Positions 17,555 through 26,680 are shown, numbered from the stretch's first letter. The stretch is 64,000 bases of DNA from Pontibacter lucknowensis (GCF_900156415.1 NZ_FTNM01000001.1:1054001-1118000), one strand, 5' to 3'. Made by a program: numbers and translations. The notes: generated from the sequence alone by a model not told the origin.

Positions 17555-17737
17555 CTAACGGGTATAGGCAAGCATTACCCTGCCCGTCACCAAAGCGCCG
17601 GTCAGCCCAATGGCATACCATAAACCCAGTGGCAGTGTTTCTGCCAGGTATAGTCCACTATTCCTAAGGCTCTGCATCAGCAGGATCAGTAAGAAAATCA
17701 CAATAGCTAATAGCGTATTCTTGTAAATCTGACGCAT
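17555..17737 (-). CDS. Small two-pass membrane protein, 60 aa
   Basis: From ATG at 17737 the product is MRQIYKNTLLAIVIFLLILL followed by a polar loop and a second hydrophobic helix (LPLGLWYAIGLTGALVTGRVML). The open frame reaches back to 17764 but the added residues look unlike a start. It is 63 bases upstream of the rhomboid gene on the same strand. No family is recognised; the clean two-helix pattern makes a real microprotein plausible but not proven. Confidence 0.45.
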   Translation of the reverse strand: MRQIYKNTLLAIVIFLLILLMQSLRNSGLYLAETLPLGLWYAIGLTGALVTGRVMLAYTR

Positions 17738-17969
17738 AGGCACCTCTGATTTATGGTGAAACAATTGGTATATAGCTATACTTTGTAATATCTTAATTTG
17801 TTATAGTCTTTTAAATCTATTCATTTCAAGTCAATCTGCCAACTATATCACACTAAGCTTTTACATGATAACTATGATTTGTTCGTGACTGAATATCAAG
17901 GTTTAAACAAATAAGTCTATCCAATAACCTTAGAGATTCATATCGGGTAAAAGTTTTCAAAAAGATTTT

Positions 17970-18779
17970 ATGCCTGACCCTACACAAGCACAATCATATT
18001 ATTCTATCACTACCGGGCGTAGCCCTCTCATTGCCACAGCCATACACGATGGGCACCGGGTGCGCGAAAATATCCAAAGCCTTTTTTCGCTCAACTCCGA
18101 TGAACGACTTCGCGAGGAAGACCCTTTTACGGAGGGCTGGGTAGGTATAACAGACAACCAGATTATTGGTTTAAACTCGCGCTTCGAGATGGACCTGAAC
18201 CGCTCCCGCGACAAAGCCATCTACCGCAAACCTGAGGACGCCTGGGGGCTCACTGTCTGGAAAGACGAGCTGCCTGAGGAACTGGCGCAGGAGTCGCTGG
18301 CCCGCTATGACCGGTTTTATGCCGATGTGAAGCAGATGCTGCAAGGTATAGCCGACCGGCATGGCTGCTTTGTGGTTTACGACTTACATACCTACAACCA
18401 CCGCCGCGAAGGAGCCGATGGCCCAGAGGCCGACCCGCAGGAAAACCCGGAAGTAAACCTCGGCACCGGCAACATGAACCGCCAGCTCTGGGCTCCAGTC
18501 GTAGATGCCTTCACCCAAAGCCTGCAGCAATACGACTATCAGGGTCGTCACCTGGATGTGCGTGAGAACGTGAAATTTGAGGGAGGACACTTCATGCGCT
18601 GGATTCACGATACCTTCCCGGACCGTGCCTGTGTCATCTCCATCGAGTTCAAGAAGTTCTTTATGGACGAGTGGACCGGCAAGCCTGACGAGGCACAATT
18701 GCAGGAAATCAAAAGCGCACTGCAAAGTACGACTGAACCTGTCCTTCAGGCGCGGGAGCAGGTATGCAAAACCCTATAA
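17970..18779 (+). CDS. N-formylglutamate amidohydrolase-family protein
   Basis: 269 residues. The FGase (PF05013) pattern is visible: an early IATAIHDGHRVRE, then TDNQIIGLNSRFEMDLNRSRDKAIY, VVYDLHTYNHRRE and the FEGGHFMRWIHDTF block, supplying candidate zinc ligands (His/Asp/Glu). Classical members hydrolyse N-formylglutamate in histidine breakdown, but no hut genes are nearby. Its start overlaps nothing upstream, and its end overlaps or abuts the QEGLA gene, with which it forms a three-gene operon ending in an ATP-grasp ligase. In that setting it more likely acts on a related amide or amino-acid conjugate (inference). Confidence 0.85.
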   Translation: MPDPTQAQSYYSITTGRSPLIATAIHDGHRVRENIQSLFSLNSDERLREEDPFTEGWVGITDNQIIGLNSRFEMDLNRSRDKAIYRKPEDAWGLTVWKDELPEELAQESLARYDRFYADVKQMLQGIADRHGCFVVYDLHTYNHRREGADGPEADPQENPEVNLGTGNMNRQLWAPVVDAFTQSLQQYDYQGRHLDVRENVKFEGGHFMRWIHDTFPDRACVISIEFKKFFMDEWTGKPDEAQLQEIKSALQSTTEPVLQAREQVCKTL

Positions 18780-20638
18780 AGATGCCCGACACGATCTCTG
18801 ACATATTCATAAAAGGCATCGTTCGGACTTTGAAGCGGGGTAGCCGGGTGCGACGCCGGCTGCCTGAGGGCGGCTTGCTGCACATCGACAGACCACTGCC
18901 CTTTCTGGTGCTTTACCGCCACCCGGCAGGCCAGCCCGACCATGCTACCGCTGACTTTGTGAAGGCCGAAGCCGCCTACATCATCGCTCGCGAAGAGCAG
19001 ACACCCGAACTGCGACAACTGGTGCAGGCTATTGCCAAAGCCATGGCCGATGAGTTTGGCGCTTTCATGGTGCTCGAACTCTTTGCCGCACCGGATATAA
19101 GTGCCGCTGACAGCCCGACTTTCAGAGTGCTCGGGCCGGAACAGGCGCTGCCAGCCACCATCCGCACACTCAAAACTGAATTGGCCAGCATCAAGATCAG
19201 CGGCCTACCTGTTACAGTAGCCACAGCCTCTAACCAGGCTTTGCTGGAAGGCTCCAACAGCCTGATGAGCGAAGAAGAGCTGAAGCAGCACAGTACCCTA
19301 ATGCTGGGGCTGGAACTAAAACCAATCTATCGCCAGGCTAATTCCGGGCAGGTATACCCCATGCTGCAGCGCACACTCCGCGGCCATGTGTCGAGTGCTA
19401 TCAAAAAGGCCGTGTTCGACTTTGTGCGGGTGCAGACGACGCATCAGCCCAAGCATTTTCAGGCACTGGGCCGACAAGCGGTGGTACCTGCCGTCTGGCG
19501 CATCGACAAGCAGCTCACTTCCATCAGCGATCAGTTCCGGTTTCTGTTGCTCGTCACACCTGTCAACGCTGATGAGGCCTGGGAGGAGTTCCGCCAGAAG
19601 AAGTTTAAGCAGGCGCCTAACTTCCATTACCGCCTTATGCCCATGGATGCCGACCTGCTCAAGCGCAAACTCTACAATATACCGATCGAGAAGGTGGAGG
19701 ACCCGACGTTGGCTTTCCTGTTTCGCGACAAGCGCCACGAGTTAGACAAGACCCTGACCATGCTCGCCGACCGCAATACCCCTGACTTCCTGTACAGTAG
19801 TCTGCAGTTGTTTGGCGGCGTGGACGAGCAGCTGCTCAAAGTGGCCGAAGGTATACTGGCCGCTATACCTGAGCCGATGCGGGAACAGGACGTGCCGCTT
19901 ATACCTGTAGACGAGTTTGCCACACTGGCTGAGCAGGAGATAGCCTTTCTGAAGGGTCAGTATCCGGCGCTTGATTCAGGGGTGGACATTCGCAAAGACA
20001 TTGTGGGGTTGATCGTTTCCAAAGGGAGGCTCAACATCGGCACTGATGCCAAAATCCCCAGGCACAGGGCGCGGGCGCTGATTCAGCACGAAGTCGGTAC
20101 GCACATCCTCACCTACTTCAACGGAAAGGCACAGCCACTGCAGCAGCTCTATGTGGGCGTGCCGGGCTACGAGGAGCTGCAGGAAGGACTGGCTGTGCTA
20201 AGTGAGTATCTGGTGGGCGGCCTCGACCAGGACCGGCTTCGAATACTGGCCGCCCGGGTAGTGGCCGTGCATCACCTCACCAAAGGCTGCAGCTTCACCG
20301 ACAACTTCTGCCGGCTCAAAGAGGAATATAACTTTGATGAGGAAACGGCCTTTAACGTAACCATGCGGGTGCATCGGGGCGGAGGGCTCACCAAAGATGC
20401 CGTGTACCTGCGCGGGCTCGTGCACCTTTTGCAGTACCTCAAAGAAGGCCACGAGCTGGAGCCGCTCCTGATCGGCAAGATCCGGCAGGAGTATATTCCC
20501 ATTGTGCAGGAACTGATCTACCGCCAGGTGCTGCGCCCCGTTCCCATACGGCCCCGCTACCTCACCGATCCGGCCGCGCAGCCCAAATTGCAAAAACTAA
20601 AAGCAGGGATATCAGTATTTAACTTACTGGAAAATTAA
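18764..20638 (+). CDS. DUF1704 / QEGLA-motif metallopeptidase-like protein (TIGR02421)
   Basis: 624 residues. The zinc motif HEVGTH at about 441-446 and the family motif QEGLA at about 473-477 (YEELQEGLAVLSEYLVGG) define DUF1704, named flavohemoglobin expression-modulating QEGLA proteins in bacteria. Eukaryotic DUF1704 members (MATCAP/TMCP) are zinc carboxypeptidases that remove the C-terminal tyrosine of tubulin. This suggests that the bacterial protein removes an amino acid from a peptide or protein end (inference). Two starts are possible: ATG at 18764, overlapping the upstream stop by 16 bases, or ATG at 18782, two bases after it. Either implies coupling. A glutathione-synthetase-like ligase follows after 25 bases. 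Confidence 0.88.
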   Translation: MQNPIKMPDTISDIFIKGIVRTLKRGSRVRRRLPEGGLLHIDRPLPFLVLYRHPAGQPDHATADFVKAEAAYIIAREEQTPELRQLVQAIAKAMADEFGAFMVLELFAAPDISAADSPTFRVLGPEQALPATIRTLKTELASIKISGLPVTVATASNQALLEGSNSLMSEEELKQHSTLMLGLELKPIYRQANSGQVYPMLQRTLRGHVSSAIKKAVFDFVRVQTTHQPKHFQALGRQAVVPAVWRIDKQLTSISDQFRFLLLVTPVNADEAWEEFRQKKFKQAPNFHYRLMPMDADLLKRKLYNIPIEKVEDPTLAFLFRDKRHELDKTLTMLADRNTPDFLYSSLQLFGGVDEQLLKVAEGILAAIPEPMREQDVPLIPVDEFATLAEQEIAFLKGQYPALDSGVDIRKDIVGLIVSKGRLNIGTDAKIPRHRARALIQHEVGTHILTYFNGKAQPLQQLYVGVPGYEELQEGLAVLSEYLVGGLDQDRLRILAARVVAVHHLTKGCSFTDNFCRLKEEYNFDEETAFNVTMRVHRGGGLTKDAVYLRGLVHLLQYLKEGHELEPLLIGKIRQEYIPIVQELIYRQVLRPVPIRPRYLTDPAAQPKLQKLKAGISVFNLLEN

Positions 20639-20663
20639 TCCCAACAAATACTTATATATAGAC

Positions 20664-21713
20664 ATGACAATAGGATTCGTAGTTAACGATATACATACAG
20701 AAAGACCGGGCTATGCCACCATATTTTTAGCCCAGCGAATGCATAATCTGGGCCATACTGTGTTTTTGATGGGTGTGGGAGACCTCGCCTACTACCCTGA
20801 TGGCTACATGGGGGCCACTGCCGTGCAGGCCGACCCAAAGCATAAGTATAAATCACCTGCCACTTACCTGGATGCCATACAGGGCGAGAAGGCCATTCAG
20901 GTACGTGTCACAGCTCCAGACCTGGATGCGCTGATGCTGCGCAACGACCCTTCTGCTGAAGGAGAAGGCAGAGCCTGGGCACAGAATGCGGGTATTATTT
21001 TCGGGCAGTTGGCCCTACGCCATGGTGTAATCGTGCTCAACGACCCCACCTCGCTCTCCGATGCGGTGAATAAGATGTACTTCCAGCATTTCCCGGAGGC
21101 TGTACGTCCCCGCACCCTGATCACCCGCGACAAAGAGGAAATAAAGCAATTCTTCCAAGAGCAGAAAAACAACATCATCCTGAAGCCGCTACAAGGTTCA
21201 GGCGGCTCAGGTGTGTTTATGGTAAAGAAGAACGATTCTACTAACCTGAACCAGATTGTGGAAGCTATCAGTCGCGACGGTTACGTGATTGCGCAGGAGT
21301 ACCTGCCACAGGCCACTGAAGGCGATGTGCGCCTGTTTGTGGTAAACGGCGAGGCATTGCAGCACAAAGGAAAATACTGCGCCCTGCGCCGTGTGGGCGC
21401 CAAAGATGACATACGAAGCAACCTGCATGCAGGAGGTTCGGCGCAGTCGGTGAAAGTAGACCAGACTATGCTGGACCTCGTAGAACTGGTGCGCCCTAAA
21501 CTGATTCAGGATGGCATGTTCATGGTGGGCCTTGATATAGTGGGCAATAAACTGATGGAAATAAATGTATTCAGCCCCGGAGGCCTTTCCGATGTAAGCG
21601 AACTGGAAGGCGTTGACTTCTCTACCCCTATTATTGAGGCAATAGAACGCAAGGTGCACTACAAAAACACCTACGGCACCCAGATCGACAATAAGACGGT
21701 CGCTATGATTTAG
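20664..21713 (+). CDS. Glutathione-synthetase-like ATP-grasp ligase
   Basis: 349 residues. It has an N-terminal pre-ATP-grasp domain (RPGYATIFLAQRMHNLGHTVFLM), then the ATP-grasp core with the nucleotide loop IILKPLQGSGGSGVFMV, the YVIAQEYLPQATEGDVRLFVVNGE strand and the metal-binding MFMVGLDIVGNKLMEINVFSPGG. GshB and RimK relatives form a peptide-like bond between a carboxylate and an amine. No gshA is present in the window and the context is the FGase/QEGLA pair. A glutathione-specific role is therefore uncertain; it may ligate amino acids to another acceptor. It is closed by a strong terminator at 21733-21785. Confidence 0.85.
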   Translation: MTIGFVVNDIHTERPGYATIFLAQRMHNLGHTVFLMGVGDLAYYPDGYMGATAVQADPKHKYKSPATYLDAIQGEKAIQVRVTAPDLDALMLRNDPSAEGEGRAWAQNAGIIFGQLALRHGVIVLNDPTSLSDAVNKMYFQHFPEAVRPRTLITRDKEEIKQFFQEQKNNIILKPLQGSGGSGVFMVKKNDSTNLNQIVEAISRDGYVIAQEYLPQATEGDVRLFVVNGEALQHKGKYCALRRVGAKDDIRSNLHAGGSAQSVKVDQTMLDLVELVRPKLIQDGMFMVGLDIVGNKLMEINVFSPGGLSDVSELEGVDFSTPIIEAIERKVHYKNTYGTQIDNKTVAMI

Positions 21714-21732
21714 AGTTGAGCCAGGGCAGAGT

Positions 21733-21785
21733 AAAAGGCAGGCAAAAGAGCGGCGTCAGCAGCTGTATCTTTGCCTGCCTTTTTT
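21733..21785 (+). terminator. Terminator of the FGase-QEGLA-ligase operon
   Basis: AAAAGGCAGGCAAA pairs perfectly with TTTGCCTGCCTTTT around a 23-base loop, and the T-run continues to 21785. It lies 20 bases after the ligase stop. Confidence 0.9.
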
Positions 21786-21941
21786 ATGCAAAGGATTTGG
21801 CAAAGCGCAGCAGATATTTTACGCCTGCTTCAAGCATTTCATGGTTAGTGAAAGAGCATACCCAGACCAACGCCTAGGTTACAACGAGCTACTGCTAAAG
21901 GGTGACGGGAAAGAAAATCGAGGAGAATTAAAAAATTATAC

Positions 21942-21956
21942 GTCTGACAGTCAGAC
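21942..21956. promoter_or_regulatory. Inverted repeat GTCTGAC-A-GTCAGAC
   Basis: Perfect 7-bp dyad with one central base, in a gene-free stretch. The form resembles TetR-type operators. It lies about 60 bases upstream of a TAnnTTTG match at 22016, so it could control the candidate small transcript there. No regulator gene is adjacent. Confidence 0.35.
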
Positions 21957-22015
21957 ACATACATAAAGTGCAAAAATATTTATACGTTTTGCTTTTTTTT
22001 AGAAAAACAAAATCA

Positions 22016-22023
22016 TAATTTTG
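22016..22023 (+). promoter_or_regulatory. Candidate -7 promoter element
   Basis: TAATTTTG matches TAnnTTTG exactly; a TTG at 21989-21991 could be the -33 element. No reading frame follows before the hairpin at 22214, so it may drive a non-coding RNA. Confidence 0.4.
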
Positions 22024-22029
22024 CACCCG

Positions 22030-22256
22030 ATTTGAGAGAGATACATAACCGGAAAGCTAATATGTAAAGCAATTTCCAAAATCACAAATCTCACTCTGAT
22101 TTTTTTGAATTTTATTAGCTGTGTCCAGCATAGTTTTGAAAAAATGATATACAATCTGCCAAGGCAGGTATAAAGATAAGGTTAGTTAAAGTTTAGATTA
22201 GTTTGTTTTAAGGTGAGAGAAGGCCCCGGTCATTTTGACGGGGCTTTTCTCATTTT
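22030..22256 (+). ncRNA. Candidate small non-coding RNA
   Basis: This is a stretch of about 225 bases without a credible reading frame. It starts just after a TAnnTTTG promoter match and ends in a strong GC hairpin (22214-22252) followed by TTTT. Within it lies the small dyad CTGCC-AA-GGCAG (about 22156-22167), and the 5' end has GAGAGAGAT partly complementary to ATCTCACTC. A 6S-like or trans-acting RNA is possible, but I do not recognise a named family. The whole gap 21714-22324 has no other gene. Confidence 0.35.
22214..22256 (+). terminator. Terminator-like hairpin with no upstream ORF
   Basis: AAGGCCCC and GTCA pair with TGAC and GGGGCTTT around a three-base loop, followed by TTTT after a short pyrimidine stretch. 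It is too far from the upstream ligase gene, which has its own terminator, to belong to it. Confidence 0.7.
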
Positions 22257-22324
22257 AACCCTGTACCTTTCTGACTCAAATCCCTTTTCATCCTCTCTAT
22301 TCGCTCCCAATTATAGCATTACCA

Positions 22325-22777
22325 CTAGGCATACAGCACATAAGCCGCGCCCAGGGTTACAGGTATAGCTGCCAGCAACAGTTTTAGCACCAGCCCTGGC
22401 GAGGAGGTGCCTCTCCCCCATGGTATCTTAGACTTGAAAACGTAGCGCAGGCTTGTCATCAGGGTCACCATGGCCAGCAGCCCAGCGACCAAGTGCGTAA
22501 TGGCGATCGCTGAATCAAAAACCGTATCCTGGCCCATGCTATGCTCGGCAGTACGGAGGTTCCAGTAAATAAGCACCAGTAACGAAGGCAAAGACACCAG
22601 TGCCCCCAGTCGCATACTAAAAAGTGTGAGCCACGATGAGAAAGCAAATAACGGAACCGCCGCCATTAACCCCATTTTCCTGTAAAACAGGGCTTCGTCT
22701 CCTGTCAGATCTGTGTAAAGCAGGATTAGCAGTGCATGGGCAAAGCCCGTCAGGAAAAGCAGCAAGTAGCGCGTCAT
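22325..22777 (-). CDS. Integral membrane protein, unknown function
   Basis: 150 residues with four or five hydrophobic segments (near 4-20, 36-53, 58-70, 88-106 and 128-148) and few charged residues. There is no recognisable motif. It starts with MTRYLLLFLTGFAHALLILLY at an ATG 27 bases downstream of the lipoprotein gene stop, so the two may be cotranscribed. The even hydrophobicity supports a real gene; I cannot assign a family. Confidence 0.6.
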   Translation of the reverse strand: MTRYLLLFLTGFAHALLILLYTDLTGDEALFYRKMGLMAAVPLFAFSSWLTLFSMRLGALVSLPSLLVLIYWNLRTAEHSMGQDTVFDSAIAITHLVAGLLAMVTLMTSLRYVFKSKIPWGRGTSSPGLVLKLLLAAIPVTLGAAYVLYA

Positions 22778-22804
22778 AGGCTACTATACTGCAGAAGCCG
22801 GCTT

Positions 22805-23737
22805 TCAGATTTCCTCCAAGGTATAATAGGTATAGGTACTTCGCAAAAGCGGTAGCTTCTCGTACAAGTTGATATTGTAGATTAGTACCTGATTGGCTTT
22901 GCCGCTAGTATCATAAATATATTCCTCCTGTATGTAAGGTCTGTCGCTTCGTAGGATGGTACGCTGGCTTAGCCTGCCTTCTTCGTCATAAGCATAGTTT
23001 ATCTCTTCCGACATGTCTTTCAGGCTTTTGATACGGATTCGCTTCAGGCGTCTGAATGTATCGTAGTCGAACTCCATACTCTTTTGTAGCATACCATCTC
23101 TGTGGAGTTGCCGCTCTACCACATAACCTTCCTGCATACGATGCGACCAGCCAGCCCCGGACTGACGCAGGTTTTGCATGGTGTACTTGCCAATGTAGTT
23201 GTTATACATGGCGGCTGCATTCTCGTGCAGTTCTTCCTTTTCCTGTATTTCTCCATTAGGAGTAAAAGCGAGCGTAAGCACCGGCTGGAATGTATTTGTA
23301 GCCGGATCGTATACCTCTACCTGCTGGTGTTTGGGCATCAGGCCTGTATCCAGGTTCTTCCTATACTTAATGGCTATAGCTGATAATATAGACCACCTGG
23401 CAGTCTCTATATTACCTACTCTGTTAGAGTACACATCCCCGGTAAGATTATTCTCCTGTACCATTACCGCATCGGCTCCATAGCGCCTGGCTTTCATCTG
23501 CAGCCCCCTAACCAGATCAATATAGGCCGTATTTTCACCTCCGTGCACCTCAATTGCTGCCAATTTAATGTACTCTTCCTGTGGCCACTCTCCCCTGAAC
23601 AATACTTCTATCTCGTTGTTGTGCGGCTGTGTTGGAATGGTGGTTAGTCGCTCGTCTATTTCAGGATACAGGGATGATGTGCAACCGACAAGTGAAAAGG
23701 TGCTCCAGGCCAGTGCTACTAGTACAGTTTTTTTCAT
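22805..23737 (-). CDS. Lipoprotein, unknown function
   Basis: 310 residues with a type II signal peptide (MKKTVLVALAWSTFSLVGC, lipobox LVGC, mature Cys19). The first half of the mature part contains a small alpha/beta region (IEVLFRGEWPQEEYIKLAAIEVHGGENT and on, ending near VQENNLTGDVY). The second half has YD-type beta strand repeats (YDTFRRLKRIRIKSL, NYAYDEEGRLSQRTI, EYIYDTSGKANQVLI) like those in RHS/YD proteins and MORN-like lipoproteins. It is probably anchored in the outer or inner membrane facing the periplasm. No pathway can be named. Confidence 0.7.
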   Translation of the reverse strand: MKKTVLVALAWSTFSLVGCTSSLYPEIDERLTTIPTQPHNNEIEVLFRGEWPQEEYIKLAAIEVHGGENTAYIDLVRGLQMKARRYGADAVMVQENNLTGDVYSNRVGNIETARWSILSAIAIKYRKNLDTGLMPKHQQVEVYDPATNTFQPVLTLAFTPNGEIQEKEELHENAAAMYNNYIGKYTMQNLRQSGAGWSHRMQEGYVVERQLHRDGMLQKSMEFDYDTFRRLKRIRIKSLKDMSEEINYAYDEEGRLSQRTILRSDRPYIQEEYIYDTSGKANQVLIYNINLYEKLPLLRSTYTYYTLEEI

Positions 23738-23876
23738 AGGTTTTGACTTAATGTTCTAACCTTATTCTGCTCAAACATCGTGCTGTATTTGTGCAGGATA
23801 TGCCTGTACTAAAAAAATATAGTAAAAATTTATATTAAGAGGATGCTGCTTATAAAGCTATCACCCTTGCAAAAGC

Positions 23877-26516
23877 CTAAACCATATTATTATTACTCAC
23901 TTCTACCTCGTTCGCTATTTCTACCACTGGTTGATCAAACTCCTCTTCCAAAGGTGGTTGCAGCATTTTTACGAAGGTGTCTTTCACGCGATGGGACAAG
24001 TGGAAGTAGGGCACCCAGATTGCCGCCAGTATAACAGCACGAACAGCTTGGGAAGGACTGGTTTTATCCATCTCAAATGGCAAATGCATGGATTCAAGCG
24101 CCACGTATTCACCTATTACGAACAAGGCATTCGCAACATAGAATGCTTTCATCAGTTCAGGTACACTACTGCGCTTCTTCAGAAAGAGGATTAGCAACAG
24201 GATACTGAACACCACAAAACCTATGTTCAGAATCAGCTCAACCAGTATAAGGCCGGCCAACTCGGGAGCGAACGTCTGTGAGGAGGGCAGAACCAGTTTC
24301 TCCCACATAGTTTGGTTGAAATAGTTGCTGCGCAGTACTGTTATTATACCTCCCAGTGGCGTTACGAAAAGAACGATAAGCGGCACGAGCAGCCAGCCGC
24401 CAATAGTTTCCGCCTCCCCTAAGCTAAAACCCGGTGCCGGATTAGGGTCGTAATAGTATAGCCTATAGCCCCCATAAATTGCCGCTCCCAATGCCAGTAG
24501 CGCCACTACCAGCATGATCCAACTGAACCCGGTGCCGTTTCCGGCTGCCGTGCCGGTATTATAGTTCAGGCTGTAGCCCATGTCATCCAGCATGAGCTTC
24601 TGGTTGCGCATGAAAGCACTCATATTCTCTGGCAATACATGGTCCTGCAGTATGCTGTAGGTATAGTGGAGTGTAAGCAAGTTGCCCGTGCTGGCATAGG
24701 AAACGACACTTTTGTAAGTAAAGGCATCGTCTTTTACTTCTTTGACCTCTGGGTTCACCGGCCAGGGCTCCGGCAGGAACAGCTGTATCTCGTGTTCCAC
24801 GTTTACCGGGTAGGACAAGCCCATGGGCATGGTGCGCTTGCTGGTACGTGGCGTGTTAATATAATCACGCAACACTTTTGGAAAGAAGGTCGCCCGTACC
24901 TGCCCATTTATACCCTCCAGTTCCTCCCAAAGATTATCAATGCTGTACTCTTCCAGTATCGTGAACTTATTACCCTGCTCGTAGTCAATAAAATCTACGG
25001 GTTGGGTCATTTCGATATCCGGAAAATTGTTGGCGTAAAAGTTCAGATAAGCCTTTTGGATCTCCTTTAGGCTGGTAGTCGCAAAACGGCTGCGCTGCAT
25101 GTCCGCTTCCCACCCAGTGTATTCTGTCTTCACCTGCAGCGTGACGGCCCCACCCACATCATCAAACAGGAAGGTTTCCAGCACTTTTATACCGCCATTG
25201 TTCGCAATCGGCGGTATCACTTCTGTCAGGCCCTTTGAGGAAGGGCTGAGCACAAGCGCCTGTTGGTAGTCGGGTATGTAGTTGGAGTGGGAAGTGCCGC
25301 GCTGCTTGCTGATGGTAGGATCGTACCAGAGCCTGGAGCCTCGCAGATTGACCTGCACAATGCAATGGTTAAAAGCATAGGGCGATGGCAAGCCGTTTTT
25401 GACCTGCCCTTTGGAACTGGAGTTTACCAGAGCCGGGTAGGCCTCAATGCCAAGGTGTTTGAGCATGGTGGCCAACAGCAGCGACTTGTCTTTGCAGTCA
25501 CCGAAACGCTGCGCAAATACCTGGGAGGGAGATCGTGGTTTATACCCGCCTATACCGGCTTCCATACCCAGATAGCGCACATCGTCCTGCACAAAGCGCA
25601 AAGCAGATACCAGCCACTCCTCCTTCGTTCTGGCTGTCGTTCTGATGCTGTCAATCACAGCTTGGAGTGCTTTAGACGGCGTCTCGTTCAATTCGTACAT
25701 GGGTAGCGCCCAATCCACTACTTCTTTCCAGGAATTGTATTCTGAGACCATGGCGCTCGGATAGGGATCATACCAGCCAGGCACGTCGCTGTCTACGGTG
25801 GTGGCTGGCAGGTTTGTCAAATGCCAGGTATAGCTGGTGTTACCGTTAGCCGTAACAACAGTTGGTTTATGTTCCGTCTTATGAAGTTTGTAGTGCAACT
25901 TGCGCTGCTCAGGCATCAGAATGTGCACCAGCAGCTCATCTACCGGGTCGTAAAACTGCAGATAAAAGGAGGCAAAGAATTTGCCTTCAAAAACCGGGTT
26001 ACGCCCTTTAGTGCTCCAGGCATACTCCACCAGGTCACCTACCCGAATATCCTCCAAAACAAGAAGGGCGGTAAGGCTTTCATCAAAAATGCGCTGCTCT
26101 AGTCCCTGCTCCCGCTGAATGACCTTCACTTTGCTTAGGTCCAGCTTGTCGATGGGCTTTCCATTACGCCAAACTGTTACCTTGTGCAGGTATAGCTTTT
26201 CATGGTTAGGGTCGAAGGAAAGTTGCAGTTCAGAGCTGTTCTGCACGCCTTCTTCTGTCGTAATCTTATAGGTGTTGTGAAAATAGGCTTCCTCCCGCGC
26301 CACTTCCCACTGAATGGAGCGTTGCAGGTAATGGTACCCATCGTTCACATCTTCGGGAGCAACGTTTGTCTGCAAACGTAGTGGTATTTGCTTCGTCCAG
26401 GAAGGTATAGGAGCCGTTGAGATTGTTTTAGGAGCCGCACTAGCCGCCAGTTGGCAAAACAGGAAGATGGCGGACAGACAAAGTGTACGGAAAGTTTGTT
26501 TGTAAAAGTGAGCCAT
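23877..26516 (-). CDS. DUF3857 - transglutaminase-like - DUF2569 membrane protein
   Basis: 879 residues from ATG at 26516; the longer frame begins with TTG. A signal peptide is followed by a DUF3857 beta domain (about 60-230). A transglutaminase-like domain comes next, with Cys in RFGDCKDKSLLLA (about 340), His in FNHCIVQV (about 383) and Asp in WYDPTIS (about 397), so the catalytic triad is complete. A beta-rich DUF3858-like part follows, then one transmembrane helix near 660 and a four-helix DUF2569 domain (about 700-855). The protein is therefore periplasmic with a membrane tail. DUF3857/transglutaminase proteins are common in Bacteroidota, and fusion to DUF2569 is less usual. The enzymatic substrate is unknown. 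Confidence 0.85.
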   Translation of the reverse strand: MAHFYKQTFRTLCLSAIFLFCQLAASAAPKTISTAPIPSWTKQIPLRLQTNVAPEDVNDGYHYLQRSIQWEVAREEAYFHNTYKITTEEGVQNSSELQLSFDPNHEKLYLHKVTVWRNGKPIDKLDLSKVKVIQREQGLEQRIFDESLTALLVLEDIRVGDLVEYAWSTKGRNPVFEGKFFASFYLQFYDPVDELLVHILMPEQRKLHYKLHKTEHKPTVVTANGNTSYTWHLTNLPATTVDSDVPGWYDPYPSAMVSEYNSWKEVVDWALPMYELNETPSKALQAVIDSIRTTARTKEEWLVSALRFVQDDVRYLGMEAGIGGYKPRSPSQVFAQRFGDCKDKSLLLATMLKHLGIEAYPALVNSSSKGQVKNGLPSPYAFNHCIVQVNLRGSRLWYDPTISKQRGTSHSNYIPDYQQALVLSPSSKGLTEVIPPIANNGGIKVLETFLFDDVGGAVTLQVKTEYTGWEADMQRSRFATTSLKEIQKAYLNFYANNFPDIEMTQPVDFIDYEQGNKFTILEEYSIDNLWEELEGINGQVRATFFPKVLRDYINTPRTSKRTMPMGLSYPVNVEHEIQLFLPEPWPVNPEVKEVKDDAFTYKSVVSYASTGNLLTLHYTYSILQDHVLPENMSAFMRNQKLMLDDMGYSLNYNTGTAAGNGTGFSWIMLVVALLALGAAIYGGYRLYYYDPNPAPGFSLGEAETIGGWLLVPLIVLFVTPLGGIITVLRSNYFNQTMWEKLVLPSSQTFAPELAGLILVELILNIGFVVFSILLLILFLKKRSSVPELMKAFYVANALFVIGEYVALESMHLPFEMDKTSPSQAVRAVILAAIWVPYFHLSHRVKDTFVKMLQPPLEEEFDQPVVEIANEVEVSNNNMV

Positions 26517-26680
26517 ACGCAAAAAGAATATTCAGCTAAATATAGAACTATTTCTTAAAATATGATCAGGCAAAAACCAGCCGTTCGCATATATTTTGCA
26601 GAAGGAAGCCAGAACATTAAGTGATGCCACAGGTATATGATGAGCGACTGTAACCAAAAATATAATTTGAAATAAAATAC

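Noticed and set aside
21800-21920. Minus-strand stretch reading NLGVGLGMLFH then stop, like the end of a barrel protein
   Set aside because: Too short and lacking an upstream continuation; could be a gene remnant but cannot be supported.
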